NCBI RefSeq assembly: GCF_021390435.2
Contig: NZ_JAJVCN010000002.1
Span: forward strand, 744,001 to 808,000
Origin: Kibdelosporangium philippinense
GTDB lineage: Bacteria; Actinomycetota; Actinomycetes; Mycobacteriales; Pseudonocardiaceae
DNA: 64,000 nt
Reading direction: 5' to 3'
Shown: in pieces, positions 31,479 to 39,272 of the stretch
Layout of the letters: every line of letters begins with the position of its first letter
How positions within the stretch are numbered: position 1 is the stretch's first letter
Notes under the pieces: model-generated
The model's input: the letters and a program-made list of their open reading frames with translations, nothing else
Databases searched by the model: none
Told to the model about the DNA's origin: nothing
Program-made: the position numbers and the translations under genes

Positions 31479-31958
31479 GTGTCCGACCCGCTTTTCCCCG
31501 CACCGAAGTACACCGAGCAGAAACCGCCGAAACCCGCGGTGCCCAAGGAAGTGAACATCGCCTTCTGGGTGTGGGTGCTGTCCGCGGTGGTGTCGACGGT
31601 GCTGCAGGCCATCGACGTCGACGTCGTGGTCCAGCAGTTCCTCCAGCAGTCCGTTGGCCGTCCCGAGGCGCAGCTGCCGCCGAGCACGATCAAGACGATG
31701 CTCTACGTCGGGTTCATCGCGGGCGCGCTGCTGATGGTGTTCTTCGCATGGAAGATGCGGTCCGGCCGTAACTGGGCCCGGATCGTGATCACCGCGTTCG
31801 CGGTCGCCGGTCTGTTCTCGCAGGCTTCCGCGGTCGGGTTTTCCGACTGGCTCGCGTTGGTCTCGGTTGTGATCACCGCGGCTGGTCTTGTGTACATGTT
31901 CATGCCGCCGTCCAACGCGTACTTCCGCCAGTTCCGCAAGGTGCCGCCGCCGCGATGA
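31479..31958 (+). CDS. Small four-helix membrane protein, paralog of the preceding gene
   Basis: 159 residues. A proline-rich N-terminus (PAPKYTEQKPPKPAVP) precedes helix 1 (IAFWVWVLSAVVSTVL). A polar loop follows, then three more helices (TMLYVGFIAGALLMVFFAW, IVITAFAVAGLF and WLALVSVVITAAGLVYMF) and a basic tail. GTG 31479. Function unknown. Its stop overlaps the next start (ATGA at 31955), so the cluster is tightly coupled. Confidence 0.78.
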   Translation: MSDPLFPAPKYTEQKPPKPAVPKEVNIAFWVWVLSAVVSTVLQAIDVDVVVQQFLQQSVGRPEAQLPPSTIKTMLYVGFIAGALLMVFFAWKMRSGRNWARIVITAFAVAGLFSQASAVGFSDWLALVSVVITAAGLVYMFMPPSNAYFRQFRKVPPPR

Positions 31959-32389
31959 CCGCGCCGGTCTTCTACTCCGAACCCGGTTCCACCTGGTGGC
32001 CGGTGCTGTGGGGACCGGTTTTCGCGCTGGTCGGCGCGACCGTCGAGTGGACGACCGGGCCGGTGCACGTCGTCGCGTGGGTCATCGTCGCGTTCTTGTT
32101 CGCCGGTGCCGCCGCGGTATGGGTCCAGGCGAGGCGCAGGATCTGCTCGGTCGAGCTGACCCACCTGACGCTGCGCCAGGGCCGCGAGGAGCTGCCGCTC
32201 GACCAGATCGCCGCGGCTGACGAGGAGGTCGGGACCCCGATGGCGGCGCGTGTTCTCGGTGGTGGCCTGGCCGTGCCGCGCAAATTCGAGTCTGTTCCGC
32301 TGAAGCTGTGGGACGGCACGACCGTGCTCGCGTGGGCGCAGGACGGCGAAGCCTTGCGGGCTGCCCTGCGCGAACGAATCGACTCGTGA
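31955..32389 (+). CDS. DUF3093-like membrane protein
   Basis: 144 residues. Two N-terminal membrane helices lie in WPVLWGPVFALVGATVEW and VVAWVIVAFLFAGAAAVWV, preceded by a short VFYSEPGSTWW segment. The C-terminal cytoplasmic part looks like a small PH-like beta domain (VELTHLTLRQGREELPLDQI, LAVPRKFESVPLKL). The helix pair followed by such a domain resembles DUF3093, but the match is from layout and is uncertain. It overlaps the previous gene and lies 13 bp before the next. Confidence 0.7.
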   Translation: MTAPVFYSEPGSTWWPVLWGPVFALVGATVEWTTGPVHVVAWVIVAFLFAGAAAVWVQARRRICSVELTHLTLRQGREELPLDQIAAADEEVGTPMAARVLGGGLAVPRKFESVPLKLWDGTTVLAWAQDGEALRAALRERIDS

Positions 32390-32402
32390 GAAGCTGCTTA
32401 GT

Positions 32403-32741
32403 GTGACTGCCCAGCCGAAGGCCGCCCCGGAGCAGGAACCCGAGCTTCCCGCGCTGCCGCCGGTGCGTGCGAAGCTGAACCAGCCGAAGCGCGCGCTCGT
32501 CGCCGCTGCGGAGCTGCTGGTCGCCGCCGCGCTGGTCTGGCTGGGCTTCTGGTTGTGGCCGAAGGGCATCGCGACCATCACCACGGTGTTCGACGACGGC
32601 CGCACGCTCGTGTCGCACCGCTACTACGGTCACTGGATGTCACTGGCGATCTTCTCCGGCACGATCGCAGGTCTGCTGGTGGTCGACGCCTTGCGCCAGC
32701 TGGTGCTGGCGGCTCGGACTCGCCCCAAGCATCGGGCGTGA
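32403..32741 (+). CDS. Small two-helix membrane protein
   Basis: 112 residues, unknown function. A proline/glutamate-rich N-terminus (EQEPELPALPPVRAKLNQPK) is followed by helix 1 (ALVAAAELLVAAALVWLGFWLW). A polar extracytoplasmic loop (VFDDGRTLVSHRYYGHW) and helix 2 (LAIFSGTIAGLLVVDAL) with a basic tail complete it. GTG 32403. It is the last of four small membrane genes after hemB, none of which I can assign to a pathway. Confidence 0.72.
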   Translation: MTAQPKAAPEQEPELPALPPVRAKLNQPKRALVAAAELLVAAALVWLGFWLWPKGIATITTVFDDGRTLVSHRYYGHWMSLAIFSGTIAGLLVVDALRQLVLAARTRPKHRA

Positions 32742-32745
32742 GCGT

Positions 32746-32764
32746 TCCCAGCTAACTCCCAGCT
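32746..32764 (+). promoter_or_regulatory. Direct-repeat operator candidate upstream of the MacAB-like operon
   Basis: TCCCAGCT at 32746-32753 and again at 32757-32764, an exact 8-bp direct repeat with an 11-bp period (one helical turn). Such spacing is typical of tandem-binding OmpR/PhoB-type response regulators. It is 43 bp before the first gene of the export operon. No two-component pair is adjacent, so the regulator would be encoded elsewhere. Confidence 0.5.
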
Positions 32765-32806
32765 TGTTTCTAGGGAGCTCGGAAGTGCCGCGCCAAATAT
32801 TGCGGC

Positions 32807-34000
32807 ATGAGACGCGGACGCCGTGCGTGGGTGATCAATGGGGTACTCGTGGTGGCTCTTGTCGCCGCGGGCTGGGGTGCGTACACCTTCTTGTGGCCGA
32901 GTTCCAACGCGGCAACGCCGACCGGCGTCCGGTCCGTCGCGGCGACACAGACCGATGTCGTGGAAACGGTTTCCGCCGCTGGCAACGTGGAAAGCAGCTA
33001 CACCGGGACCGCGGACTTCGCCACGGGCGGCACGATCACGCAGATCAACGTCAAGGTCGGCGACACCGTCACCAAGGGCCAGCAGCTGGCCAAACTGGAC
33101 GACAAACAGGCGAAACTACAGCTCGCGGCGGCCAAGTCCAGCCTGAGCGCGGCACGGGAGAACCTGGCCAACGCGGGCACCACGACCTCTCAGCAGGGAC
33201 AGTCGCAGAGCACGAAGTCCTTACAGGCACAGGTGGACCAGGCCGAGGTCAGCGTCGAGCAGGCGCAGGAGGTGGTCAACGCGACCACGCTGGCCGCACC
33301 CGGCGACGGGACCGTGACCTCGGTGAACGGCACTGTGGGGCAGAAATCCGGATCTTCATCCGGTAGCGGTTCGTCTGGTGGGGGCGTGGCCAGTTCGTCG
33401 TCTTCGTCGTCCACTTCGTCCGGGTTCATCACGATCACGAACCTTGCTGGCCTGCAGGTCAAGGCGAACCTCGCGGAAATCGACGTGGCCAAGGTCAAAG
33501 CGGGCCAGGACGCCACGGTCACGCTGAACGCGTTGCCCGACACCCCGCAAGCGGCCAAGGTGTCGGCGATCGACCTGACCGCCACGACGGGCTCCAACAA
33601 CGTTGTGACCTACGGCGTGACGCTGACGCTGAACACGCCTCCCGCGCAGTTGCGGCCGGGACAGTCCGCGAGCGTCGCGATCACGGTTGCCAGGGCGGAT
33701 GACGTGATCGCGATTCCGTCGGCCGCGATGCGCACGGTCGGCACGTCGCACACGGTGAACATTCTCGCCAACGGTCAGGAGACGAGCCGTGCCATCGAGA
33801 TCGGTGTGCGCAGCGAGTCCTTGGTGCAGGTGACGTCCGGGCTGAACGTCGGCGACCAGGTCGTCCTGCCGACGGCTCCGGCCACGACCGGCCAGCAGGA
33901 ACGCGGTGGCGGTGGTGGCTTCGGCGGTGGCGGCTTTGGTGGCGGCGGAGGCGGTGGCGTCCGGATCCAGCAGCCTGGCGGCGGCGGGACCGGGCGATGA
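32807..34000 (+). CDS. MacA-like periplasmic adaptor (membrane fusion) protein
   Basis: 397 residues. An N-terminal membrane anchor (VINGVLVVALVAAGWGAYTF) precedes a lipoyl/barrel-sandwich domain (GGTITQINVKVGDTVTKGQQLAKLDDKQ split by a helical hairpin rich in Ala/Gln) and DGTVTSVNGTVGQK. A serine/glycine linker then leads to beta-barrel parts (LQVKANLAEIDVAKVKAGQDA) and a Gly-rich tail. Such adaptors join a MacB-type ABC pump. In a monoderm-type envelope it would work at the outer face of the membrane. ATG 32807; its stop overlaps the ATPase gene (ATGA). Confidence 0.88.
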   Translation: MRRGRRAWVINGVLVVALVAAGWGAYTFLWPSSNAATPTGVRSVAATQTDVVETVSAAGNVESSYTGTADFATGGTITQINVKVGDTVTKGQQLAKLDDKQAKLQLAAAKSSLSAARENLANAGTTTSQQGQSQSTKSLQAQVDQAEVSVEQAQEVVNATTLAAPGDGTVTSVNGTVGQKSGSSSGSGSSGGGVASSSSSSSTSSGFITITNLAGLQVKANLAEIDVAKVKAGQDATVTLNALPDTPQAAKVSAIDLTATTGSNNVVTYGVTLTLNTPPAQLRPGQSASVAITVARADDVIAIPSAAMRTVGTSHTVNILANGQETSRAIEIGVRSESLVQVTSGLNVGDQVVLPTAPATTGQQERGGGGGFGGGGFGGGGGGGVRIQQPGGGGTGR

Positions 34001-34704
34001 AGCCGGTCATCGAAGTCAGCGCGCTGCACAAGACCTACGGCACGGGTGAGACCGAAGTGCACGCGTTGCGTGGCGTGGATCTGACCGTGTGGCCCGGCGA
34101 ATACCTGGCGATCATGGGCGCGTCCGGTTCGGGCAAATCGACCTTGCTGAACGTGCTCGGCTGCCTGGACGTGCCGAGCAGTGGAACGTACAAACTGGAC
34201 GGAATCGACGTCGGTGATCTCAACGAACGACAGCTCTCATTGGTACGTAACCGAAAGATCGGCTTTGTCTTCCAGTCATACAACCTGGTACCCCGAACCT
34301 CCGCACTGTCCAATGTGGAGATACCACTTGTCTACGCTGGTGTCGGCCGCAAGCAGCGACGTGAGCGAGCAATGGCGGCCCTGGAAATGGTTGGGCTCGT
34401 CGACCGCGCGGGCCACAAACCGAACCAGCTTTCCGGTGGCCAGCAACAGCGCGTCGCGTTGGCGCGTGCGCTGGTGACCGGCCCGGCGATGGTGCTTGCC
34501 GACGAACCGACCGGAAACCTGGACAGCGAAAGCACTGCCGAGGTACTGGCCGTGTTCGACCGGCTCAACCGGATCGGCCGGACGATCGTGATGATCACCC
34601 ATGAGGACCACGTCGCTGGGCACGCCGCTCGAATGGTCCGTGTTTCCGACGGCCAGATCGTCGAAGACACCGCGCGGTGGCACATGACGGGAGCGCTGTC
34701 GTGA
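33997..34704 (+). CDS. MacB/LolD-type ABC transporter ATP-binding protein
   Basis: 235-residue ATPase. It has Walker A GASGSGKSTLL, the Q-loop in FVFQSYNLVPRTSA, the signature LSGGQQQRVALARAL, Walker B VLADEPTGNLDS and the H-loop MITHED. The TGNLDS ending and LGCLDVPSSGTY are typical of the MacB/LolD/FtsE group, which move substrates by mechanotransmission rather than transport through the membrane. ATG 33997 overlaps the adaptor gene and GTG 34701 of the permease overlaps its stop, so the three are translated together. Confidence 0.93.
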   Translation: MKPVIEVSALHKTYGTGETEVHALRGVDLTVWPGEYLAIMGASGSGKSTLLNVLGCLDVPSSGTYKLDGIDVGDLNERQLSLVRNRKIGFVFQSYNLVPRTSALSNVEIPLVYAGVGRKQRRERAMAALEMVGLVDRAGHKPNQLSGGQQQRVALARALVTGPAMVLADEPTGNLDSESTAEVLAVFDRLNRIGRTIVMITHEDHVAGHAARMVRVSDGQIVEDTARWHMTGALS

Positions 34705-35897
34705 AGTTCGGCGAGGTGCTGCGGTTCGCTTTGCGTGGGCTCGCGGCCAACAAACTGCGCTCCGGTCTGACGACCCTTGGCATCATGATCGGTGTCGCTG
34801 CCGTGATTCTGCTTGTCGCGGTGGGCAGTGGGGCGTCGGCTTCGATCGAGCAAAGCATCGCGGGCCTTGGCACCAACGTCCTGACCGTTTCGCGTGCCGG
34901 TGGGCAGAACGCGAACGCGCGGCCGTTGACCGTCGAGGACGCCAAGGCTTTGGCCGATCCGCTTGGCGCGCCGGACGTGAAGGCCAGCTCGCCCGTTGTG
35001 TCCACTCCGGTCACCGCGGTCTACCAGGGCACCAGTTACCAGGTGCCGCAACTGATCGGCACGAACCCGGAGTACTTCACCACGTCCAACAGCGCGGTCG
35101 CCAACGGCTCGCTGTTCACTTCGGACGATGTGACCTCGGGCCGCAAGGTCATGGTCCTCGGCCCGACGACCGCGCAGGAACTTTTCGGCAGTGCCGATCC
35201 AATCGGCAAACAGGTGCTGGCCGACAACATCCAGTTCACCGTGATCGGCGTGCTGCAGTCGAAGGGTTCGTCCGGCCTGAACAACGCCGACGACACCGCG
35301 ATCGCGCCGTTGACTGCCGTGCAGAATTCGTTGACCGGCTATGGTCAGGTCAACCAGATCCTCGTGCAGGCAACGAGTTCCGACTCGATGTCCGCGGCAC
35401 AGGCCGAGATCACGGCGATTCTGACCGCACGGCACCGGATCGCCGCCAACCAGACCGCGGATTTCCGTGTGCTGAGCCAGGAACAGCTGCTGGCGACGCG
35501 CACGACCGCGACCGACACGTTCACTGTCCTGTTGGCCTCGGTTGCCGCGATTTCCTTGCTGGTTGGGGGAATCGGCGTTACGAACATCATGCTGGTGACC
35601 GTGACCGAGCGGATTCGTGAGATCGGAATCCGCAAGGCGATTGGCGCGACGCGGGGCGTGATCCTCGGGCAGTTCCTGACCGAGGCGACGTTGCTGAGCT
35701 TGTTCGGCGGTGCTTTGGGCGTCGCGGCCGGGGTGATCGGCAGCCAGTTCACCATCGCCGGGATCACGCCAGTGGTCGTGCCCGGCTCGATTTTCCTCGC
35801 GTTCGGCGTGTCCGCGCTGATCGGCCTGTTCTTCGGCAGCTATCCCGCGGGCAGGGCCGCGTCGCTGCGCCCGATCGAAGCCCTGCGTCACGACTAG
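34701..35897 (+). CDS. MacB-type ABC transporter permease
   Basis: 398 residues. N-terminal helix (LRSGLTTLGIMIGVAAVILLVAV), then an extracytoplasmic MacB periplasmic-core domain (about residues 45-255), then three C-terminal helices within the FtsX-like domain (VLLASVAAISLLVGGIGVTNIM, LLSLFGGALGVAAGVIGSQF and FLAFGVSALIGLFFGSYPAGRAA). VTERIREIGIRKAIGATRGVI is the cytoplasmic coupling segment. This is the complete four-helix MacB layout without the fused ATPase. Start GTG 34701 overlaps the ATPase stop (GTGA). The exported substrate is unknown. Confidence 0.92.
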   Translation: MKFGEVLRFALRGLAANKLRSGLTTLGIMIGVAAVILLVAVGSGASASIEQSIAGLGTNVLTVSRAGGQNANARPLTVEDAKALADPLGAPDVKASSPVVSTPVTAVYQGTSYQVPQLIGTNPEYFTTSNSAVANGSLFTSDDVTSGRKVMVLGPTTAQELFGSADPIGKQVLADNIQFTVIGVLQSKGSSGLNNADDTAIAPLTAVQNSLTGYGQVNQILVQATSSDSMSAAQAEITAILTARHRIAANQTADFRVLSQEQLLATRTTATDTFTVLLASVAAISLLVGGIGVTNIMLVTVTERIREIGIRKAIGATRGVILGQFLTEATLLSLFGGALGVAAGVIGSQFTIAGITPVVVPGSIFLAFGVSALIGLFFGSYPAGRAASLRPIEALRHD

Positions 35898-35909
35898 AGG
35901 AGAGGACTC

Positions 35910-36401
35910 ATGACCGAACCACAGCAGACCCCGGCCCCGCTGCCCGGCGATCTGGACCAGGAGCTCAGCCAGGCCAAACGCGGGTTGTCCAAGGTCACCA
36001 TCGGGCTCGGCGTCGTGGTGCTGGCGCTGGTCGCGTTCTTCGGTGGCGTGTGGACACACTCCGCTGTGGCGGGCTCCTCCACCGCTGCGGCGGCTCAGCC
36101 ACAACGGCCTGGGGGAGGCGGCGGTATGCGTATTGGCCCTGGCGGCGGCGGCCAAGGCCAAGGTGGCGGCCAGTTCCGTGGCGGCACCATGGGGACGGTG
36201 GACCGTATCGAGGGCAACGCCATCTACGTGAAGTTGCCCGACGGCACCGAAACCAAGGTGACCACATCGGACACCACCAAGGTGGAGACGACCGTCGAGG
36301 GCAAGCTGTCCGACATCACCCCCGGCTCGTCGGTGCTCGTGCAGGGCCAACGCGCCGAGGATGGAGTGACCGCGAACACCATCACCAAACGGCCAAGCTG
36401 A
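35910..36401 (+). CDS. Membrane-anchored DUF5666-like protein of the export operon
   Basis: 163 residues. A cytoplasmic N-terminus (about 30 residues, PEQ-rich) is followed by one membrane helix (VTIGLGVVVLALVAFFGGVW), a Gly-rich linker and a C-terminal small beta domain. That domain, GTVDRIEGNAIYVKLPDG with TKVTTSDTTKVET and GSSVLVQGQ, resembles DUF5666. It starts 12 bp after the permease with GAGGAGAGGACT as ribosome site. It is probably an accessory of the MacAB-like pump. The stop codon lies inside the first unit of a tandem repeat. Confidence 0.78.
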   Translation: MTEPQQTPAPLPGDLDQELSQAKRGLSKVTIGLGVVVLALVAFFGGVWTHSAVAGSSTAAAAQPQRPGGGGGMRIGPGGGGQGQGGGQFRGGTMGTVDRIEGNAIYVKLPDGTETKVTTSDTTKVETTVEGKLSDITPGSSVLVQGQRAEDGVTANTITKRPS

Positions 36402-36495
36402 CCTGCGGACTCCGATCCCAAAGGTCGAGTTGACCCGCGGACTCCGATCCCAAAGGTCGAGTTGACCCGCGGACTCCGATCCCAAAGGGATAGTT
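36400..36495 (+). repeat. 32-bp tandem repeat, three copies
   Basis: Three head-to-tail 32-bp units at 36400, 36432 and 36464, each with GCGGACTCCGATCCCAAAGG. The first two differ at one base; the third differs near its end (GGGATAGTT). Each junction can form a short GGTC...GACC stem. The array begins at the last base before the stop codon of the DUF5666-like gene and occupies a third of the gap to hemL. Confidence 0.9.
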
Positions 36496-36714
36496 CGCAA
36501 ATCCAGTTGTCCACAGAGCCGCGGAACCCCACTGTTGATCAAGCCCCACCGATAGACTGGCCAGGGGTCGTCCCCCCGGGAGTGGTGGGGGATGTTCTGG
36601 GGCCGGTGGGGGTAGCCGTGGGCTTTGAGGACCTTTGACCCTGGCGCACGGGACCGCCTGTTGCCCGACAGCCCGTGCGTCAGACCACAACCCCTCACCT
36701 GTAAGACTGAAGTT
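36402..36714. other. Gene-free stretch before hemL
   Basis: 313 bases containing the 32-bp tandem array and then the 42-bp repeat at 36553-36594. The final 120 bases hold the hemL promoter region; I see no clear Rex-type operator here. Confidence 0.7.
36553..36594 (+). repeat. 42-bp repeat, copy 2 (upstream of hemL)
   Basis: Identical over 42 bases to 24834-24875, and in the same orientation relative to the following heme genes. It begins TAGACTGGCCAGGGG, whose first six bases could serve as a -10 box. It ends about 120 bp before the hemL start. Confidence 0.88.
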
Positions 36715-38025
36715 GTGAGCACAGGTGTTGAGCAGGTCAAGACCTCGGCCCAGTTGTTCGAGCGCGCGAGTGCCCTCATCCCTGGCGGGGTGAACTCGCC
36801 GGTTCGCGCGTTCCACTCGGTCGGTGGCACGCCGAGGTTCATGGTCAAGGGCGAAGGCACGTACCTCTGGGACGCGGACGGCAATCGCTACGTCGACCTG
36901 GTCAGCTCGTGGGGGCCGATGATCCTTGGGCACGCGCACCCGAAGGTCGTCGAGGCTGTCAGGGAGGTCGCACTGAACGGCCTGTCCTTTGGTACGCCAA
37001 CCGCGGGCGAGGTCGAGTTGGCCGAGGAGATCGTCAACCGGGTCCGGCCGGTGGAGCAGGTACGCCTGGTCAACTCGGGTACCGAGGCGACCATGAGCGC
37101 GATTCGGCTGGCGCGCGGGTACACCGGGCGCTCGAAGATCATCAAGTTCGCTGGGTGCTATCACGGTCACGTCGACGCACTGCTGGCTGAAGCGGGTTCG
37201 GGTGTCGCGACCCTCGGGCTGCCGACGACGCCGGGTGTCACGGGCGCGCAGGCCAACGACACGATTGTGCTTCCGTACAACGACATCGACGCGGTCCGGG
37301 CGGCCTTCGAACAGCATGGCGACACCATCGCGGCTGTGATCACCGAGGCCGCGGCCGGGAACATGGGTGCCGTCGCGCCGATCAACGGGTTCAACGAGGG
37401 CCTGCGTTCGCTGACCGCTCAGTACGGCGCCTTGCTGATCATCGACGAAGTGATGACCGGGTTCCGGGTGTCGAGCTCTGGCTGGTTCGGGCTGGAGGGC
37501 GTGGCTGGCGACCTGTACACGTTCGGCAAGGTCATGTCCGGCGGGTTGCCCGCGGCCGCGTTCGGCGGCAGTAAGGAGATCATGTCCCGGCTGGCTCCGC
37601 AGGGGCCCGTCTACCAGGCCGGAACCCTTTCCGGGAACCCGGTCGCGGTCGCTGCCGGGCTCACCACGCTGCAGAACGCCGACGCTGCCGTCTACGAAAA
37701 GCTCGACGCCAACGCGCACCGGCTCGGCGGTCTGTTCACGGACGCGCTCACCGAGAAGAGCGTCCCGCACCGCGTGCAGTACGCGGGCAACCTGGTCAGC
37801 GTGTTCTTCACTGAGGACCTGGTGACCAGTTACGAAGGCGCCAAGAAGGCCGAGACCTGGCGATTTCCCGCCTTTTTCCATGCGCTGCTCGACCGCGGTG
37901 TCTACGCACCGCCGAGCGCGTTCGAGGCGTGGTTCGTCAACGCTGCCCTCGACGACGACGCGTTCACCATCATTGCCGAAGCGCTGCCCCACGCAGCCGC
38001 TGCCGCCGCGGAGGCTGTCAAGTGA
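36715..38025 (+). CDS. hemL: Glutamate-1-semialdehyde 2,1-aminomutase
   Basis: PLP enzyme converting glutamate-1-semialdehyde to 5-aminolevulinate, directly after HemA in the pathway. The 436-residue product has PGGVNSPVRAF, VNSGTEATMSAIRLAR, the PLP aspartate region LLIIDEVMTGFR and the Schiff-base Lys272 in YTFGKVMSGGLPAAAFGG. It is full length. GTG 36715 (MSTGVEQVKTS) is the family start; the open frame runs further upstream without similarity. The stop overlaps the next gene (GTGA). It is separated from rex-hemACDB by 5.7 kb of membrane-protein and export genes. Confidence 0.96.
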   Translation: MSTGVEQVKTSAQLFERASALIPGGVNSPVRAFHSVGGTPRFMVKGEGTYLWDADGNRYVDLVSSWGPMILGHAHPKVVEAVREVALNGLSFGTPTAGEVELAEEIVNRVRPVEQVRLVNSGTEATMSAIRLARGYTGRSKIIKFAGCYHGHVDALLAEAGSGVATLGLPTTPGVTGAQANDTIVLPYNDIDAVRAAFEQHGDTIAAVITEAAAGNMGAVAPINGFNEGLRSLTAQYGALLIIDEVMTGFRVSSSGWFGLEGVAGDLYTFGKVMSGGLPAAAFGGSKEIMSRLAPQGPVYQAGTLSGNPVAVAAGLTTLQNADAAVYEKLDANAHRLGGLFTDALTEKSVPHRVQYAGNLVSVFFTEDLVTSYEGAKKAETWRFPAFFHALLDRGVYAPPSAFEAWFVNAALDDDAFTIIAEALPHAAAAAAEAVK

Positions 38026-38651
38026 CTCGCACCATCGTCCACATGCTGCGCCACGGCGAGGTTCACAACCCGACGGGCATCCTCTACGGCCGCATCCCCG
38101 GGTTTGGTCTGTCTGACCTGGGCAAAAGGCAGGCGTTGACGGTTGCGGAGTTCCTCAAGGACCGGGACATCACGCATGTCGTGTCCTCGCCTCTGCAGAG
38201 GGCCCAGGAGACTGCGGCGCCGGTCGTGGATTCGCACCAGCTCGAGCTGGCCACGGACGACCGGCTGATCGAGCCGGACAACGTCTTTGAAGGTCAGCGG
38301 GTCTCGGTCGGCGCGGGCTCGCTGCGTTCGCCGCGTGCCTGGCGGCATCTGACCAACCCGTTCCTGCCGTCGTGGGGCGAGCCTTATTTGGAGATCGCAC
38401 ACCGGATGCTTGGCGCCGCGCACCGCGCCCGGGCAATCGCCGAAGGCCACGAGGCGGTCTGCGTTTCGCACCAGCTGCCGATCTGGACGTTGCGCCGGTT
38501 TCTTGAGGCCAAGCGCCTGTGGCACGACCCGCGGCACCGCGAGTGCTCGCTGGCCTCGTTGACCACCCTGGAGTTCGACGACGAGCGGCTCATGCGGATC
38601 ACGTACCAGGAGCCTGCTGGTCACACGGACCCGAAGGTGACCGGCGCATGA
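38022..38651 (+). CDS. Histidine phosphatase family protein (Rv0525-like)
   Basis: 209 residues of the phosphoglycerate-mutase-like superfamily. It has the phosphohistidine motif MLRHGEVHNPTG, SSPLQRAQETAAPV, the acid region around the glutamate in GEPYLEIAHRM, and the second histidine in CVSHQLPIW. It is a phosphatase of unknown substrate, not a glycolytic mutase. The start GTG 38022 overlaps the hemL stop and the stop overlaps the TlpA-like gene, so it is embedded in the heme/cytochrome c operon. As I recall, mycobacteria keep the same order. Confidence 0.9.
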   Translation: MTRTIVHMLRHGEVHNPTGILYGRIPGFGLSDLGKRQALTVAEFLKDRDITHVVSSPLQRAQETAAPVVDSHQLELATDDRLIEPDNVFEGQRVSVGAGSLRSPRAWRHLTNPFLPSWGEPYLEIAHRMLGAAHRARAIAEGHEAVCVSHQLPIWTLRRFLEAKRLWHDPRHRECSLASLTTLEFDDERLMRITYQEPAGHTDPKVTGA

Positions 38652-39223
38652 GGAAGGCACTCGTGATCGCGGCGGTCTTCGCGGCCGTCGCCGGATGCTC
38701 GACCGGGACGGACGCGGTCGTGCGCGGCACGGAGTTCGACTTCGTCGCGCCCGGCGGCCAGTTGGAGATCGCCTACAACAGCCCGGACCGCAAGCCGCTG
38801 CCCGATCTGACCGGCGAGAGCCTGATGGAACCGGGCAAGCAGATCAAACTGTCCGATTACGCCGGCAAGGTCGTGCTGATCAACATCTGGGGCGCGTGGT
38901 GCGGGCCGTGCCGTGCCGAGGCCCCTGAGCTGCAGAAAGTGCACGAGGAACGCCAGGGACAAGTCCAAGTACTCGGCATCGACGTGCGGGACGACGTCCG
39001 CTCGATGCCGGAGGACTTCGTCCGGAACTACCAGCTGACCTACCCGTCCATTTACGACCCGGGCAGCCGGTCCTTGCTTGGCCTCAAGGGGTACCCGCGC
39101 AACGCCGTACCGAGCACGATCATCTTGGACAAGCAGCACCGGGTGGCGCACGTGTTCCTGCTGGCGAAGCTGAAGTCGGACTTTGATCCTTTGCTGGACA
39201 AACTGGCTGCTGAGGCCTCGTGA
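38648..39223 (+). CDS. TlpA/ResA-like thioredoxin lipoprotein
   Basis: 191 residues. Lipoprotein signal with lipobox AVAGC (Cys17), then a thioredoxin-like domain with the active site WCGPC (Cys85/Cys88) in INIWGAWCGPCRAEAPELQ, the cis-proline in NAVPSTIILD and GIDVRDD. It faces outward and would reduce apocytochrome c heme-binding cysteines, taking electrons from CcdA encoded next. ATG 38648 overlaps the phosphatase stop (ATGA). The stop codon lies within the left arm of a hairpin repeat at 39217. Confidence 0.92.
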   Translation: MRKALVIAAVFAAVAGCSTGTDAVVRGTEFDFVAPGGQLEIAYNSPDRKPLPDLTGESLMEPGKQIKLSDYAGKVVLINIWGAWCGPCRAEAPELQKVHEERQGQVQVLGIDVRDDVRSMPEDFVRNYQLTYPSIYDPGSRSLLGLKGYPRNAVPSTIILDKQHRVAHVFLLAKLKSDFDPLLDKLAAEAS

Positions 39224-39262
39224 GTGGTTAGCAGGGTTAGAACACGCATAACCACTCACGAG
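39217..39262. repeat. CTCGTGAGTG hairpin, copy 3 (between co-directional genes)
   Basis: CTCGTGAGTGGTTA (39217-39230) pairs perfectly with its complement at 39249-39262; the loop contains GTTAGAAC as in copy 2. It overlaps the last two codons of the TlpA-like gene. Here it lies within a co-directional gene series, so it might attenuate or terminate transcription before ccdA. Confidence 0.88.
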
Positions 39263-39272
39263 GTGTGACCAG

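Noticed and set aside
34332..36884. An 850-codon minus-strand open frame opposite the MacAB-like operon
   Set aside because: Runs antisense through four well-supported genes and the 32-bp tandem repeat; no domain seen.
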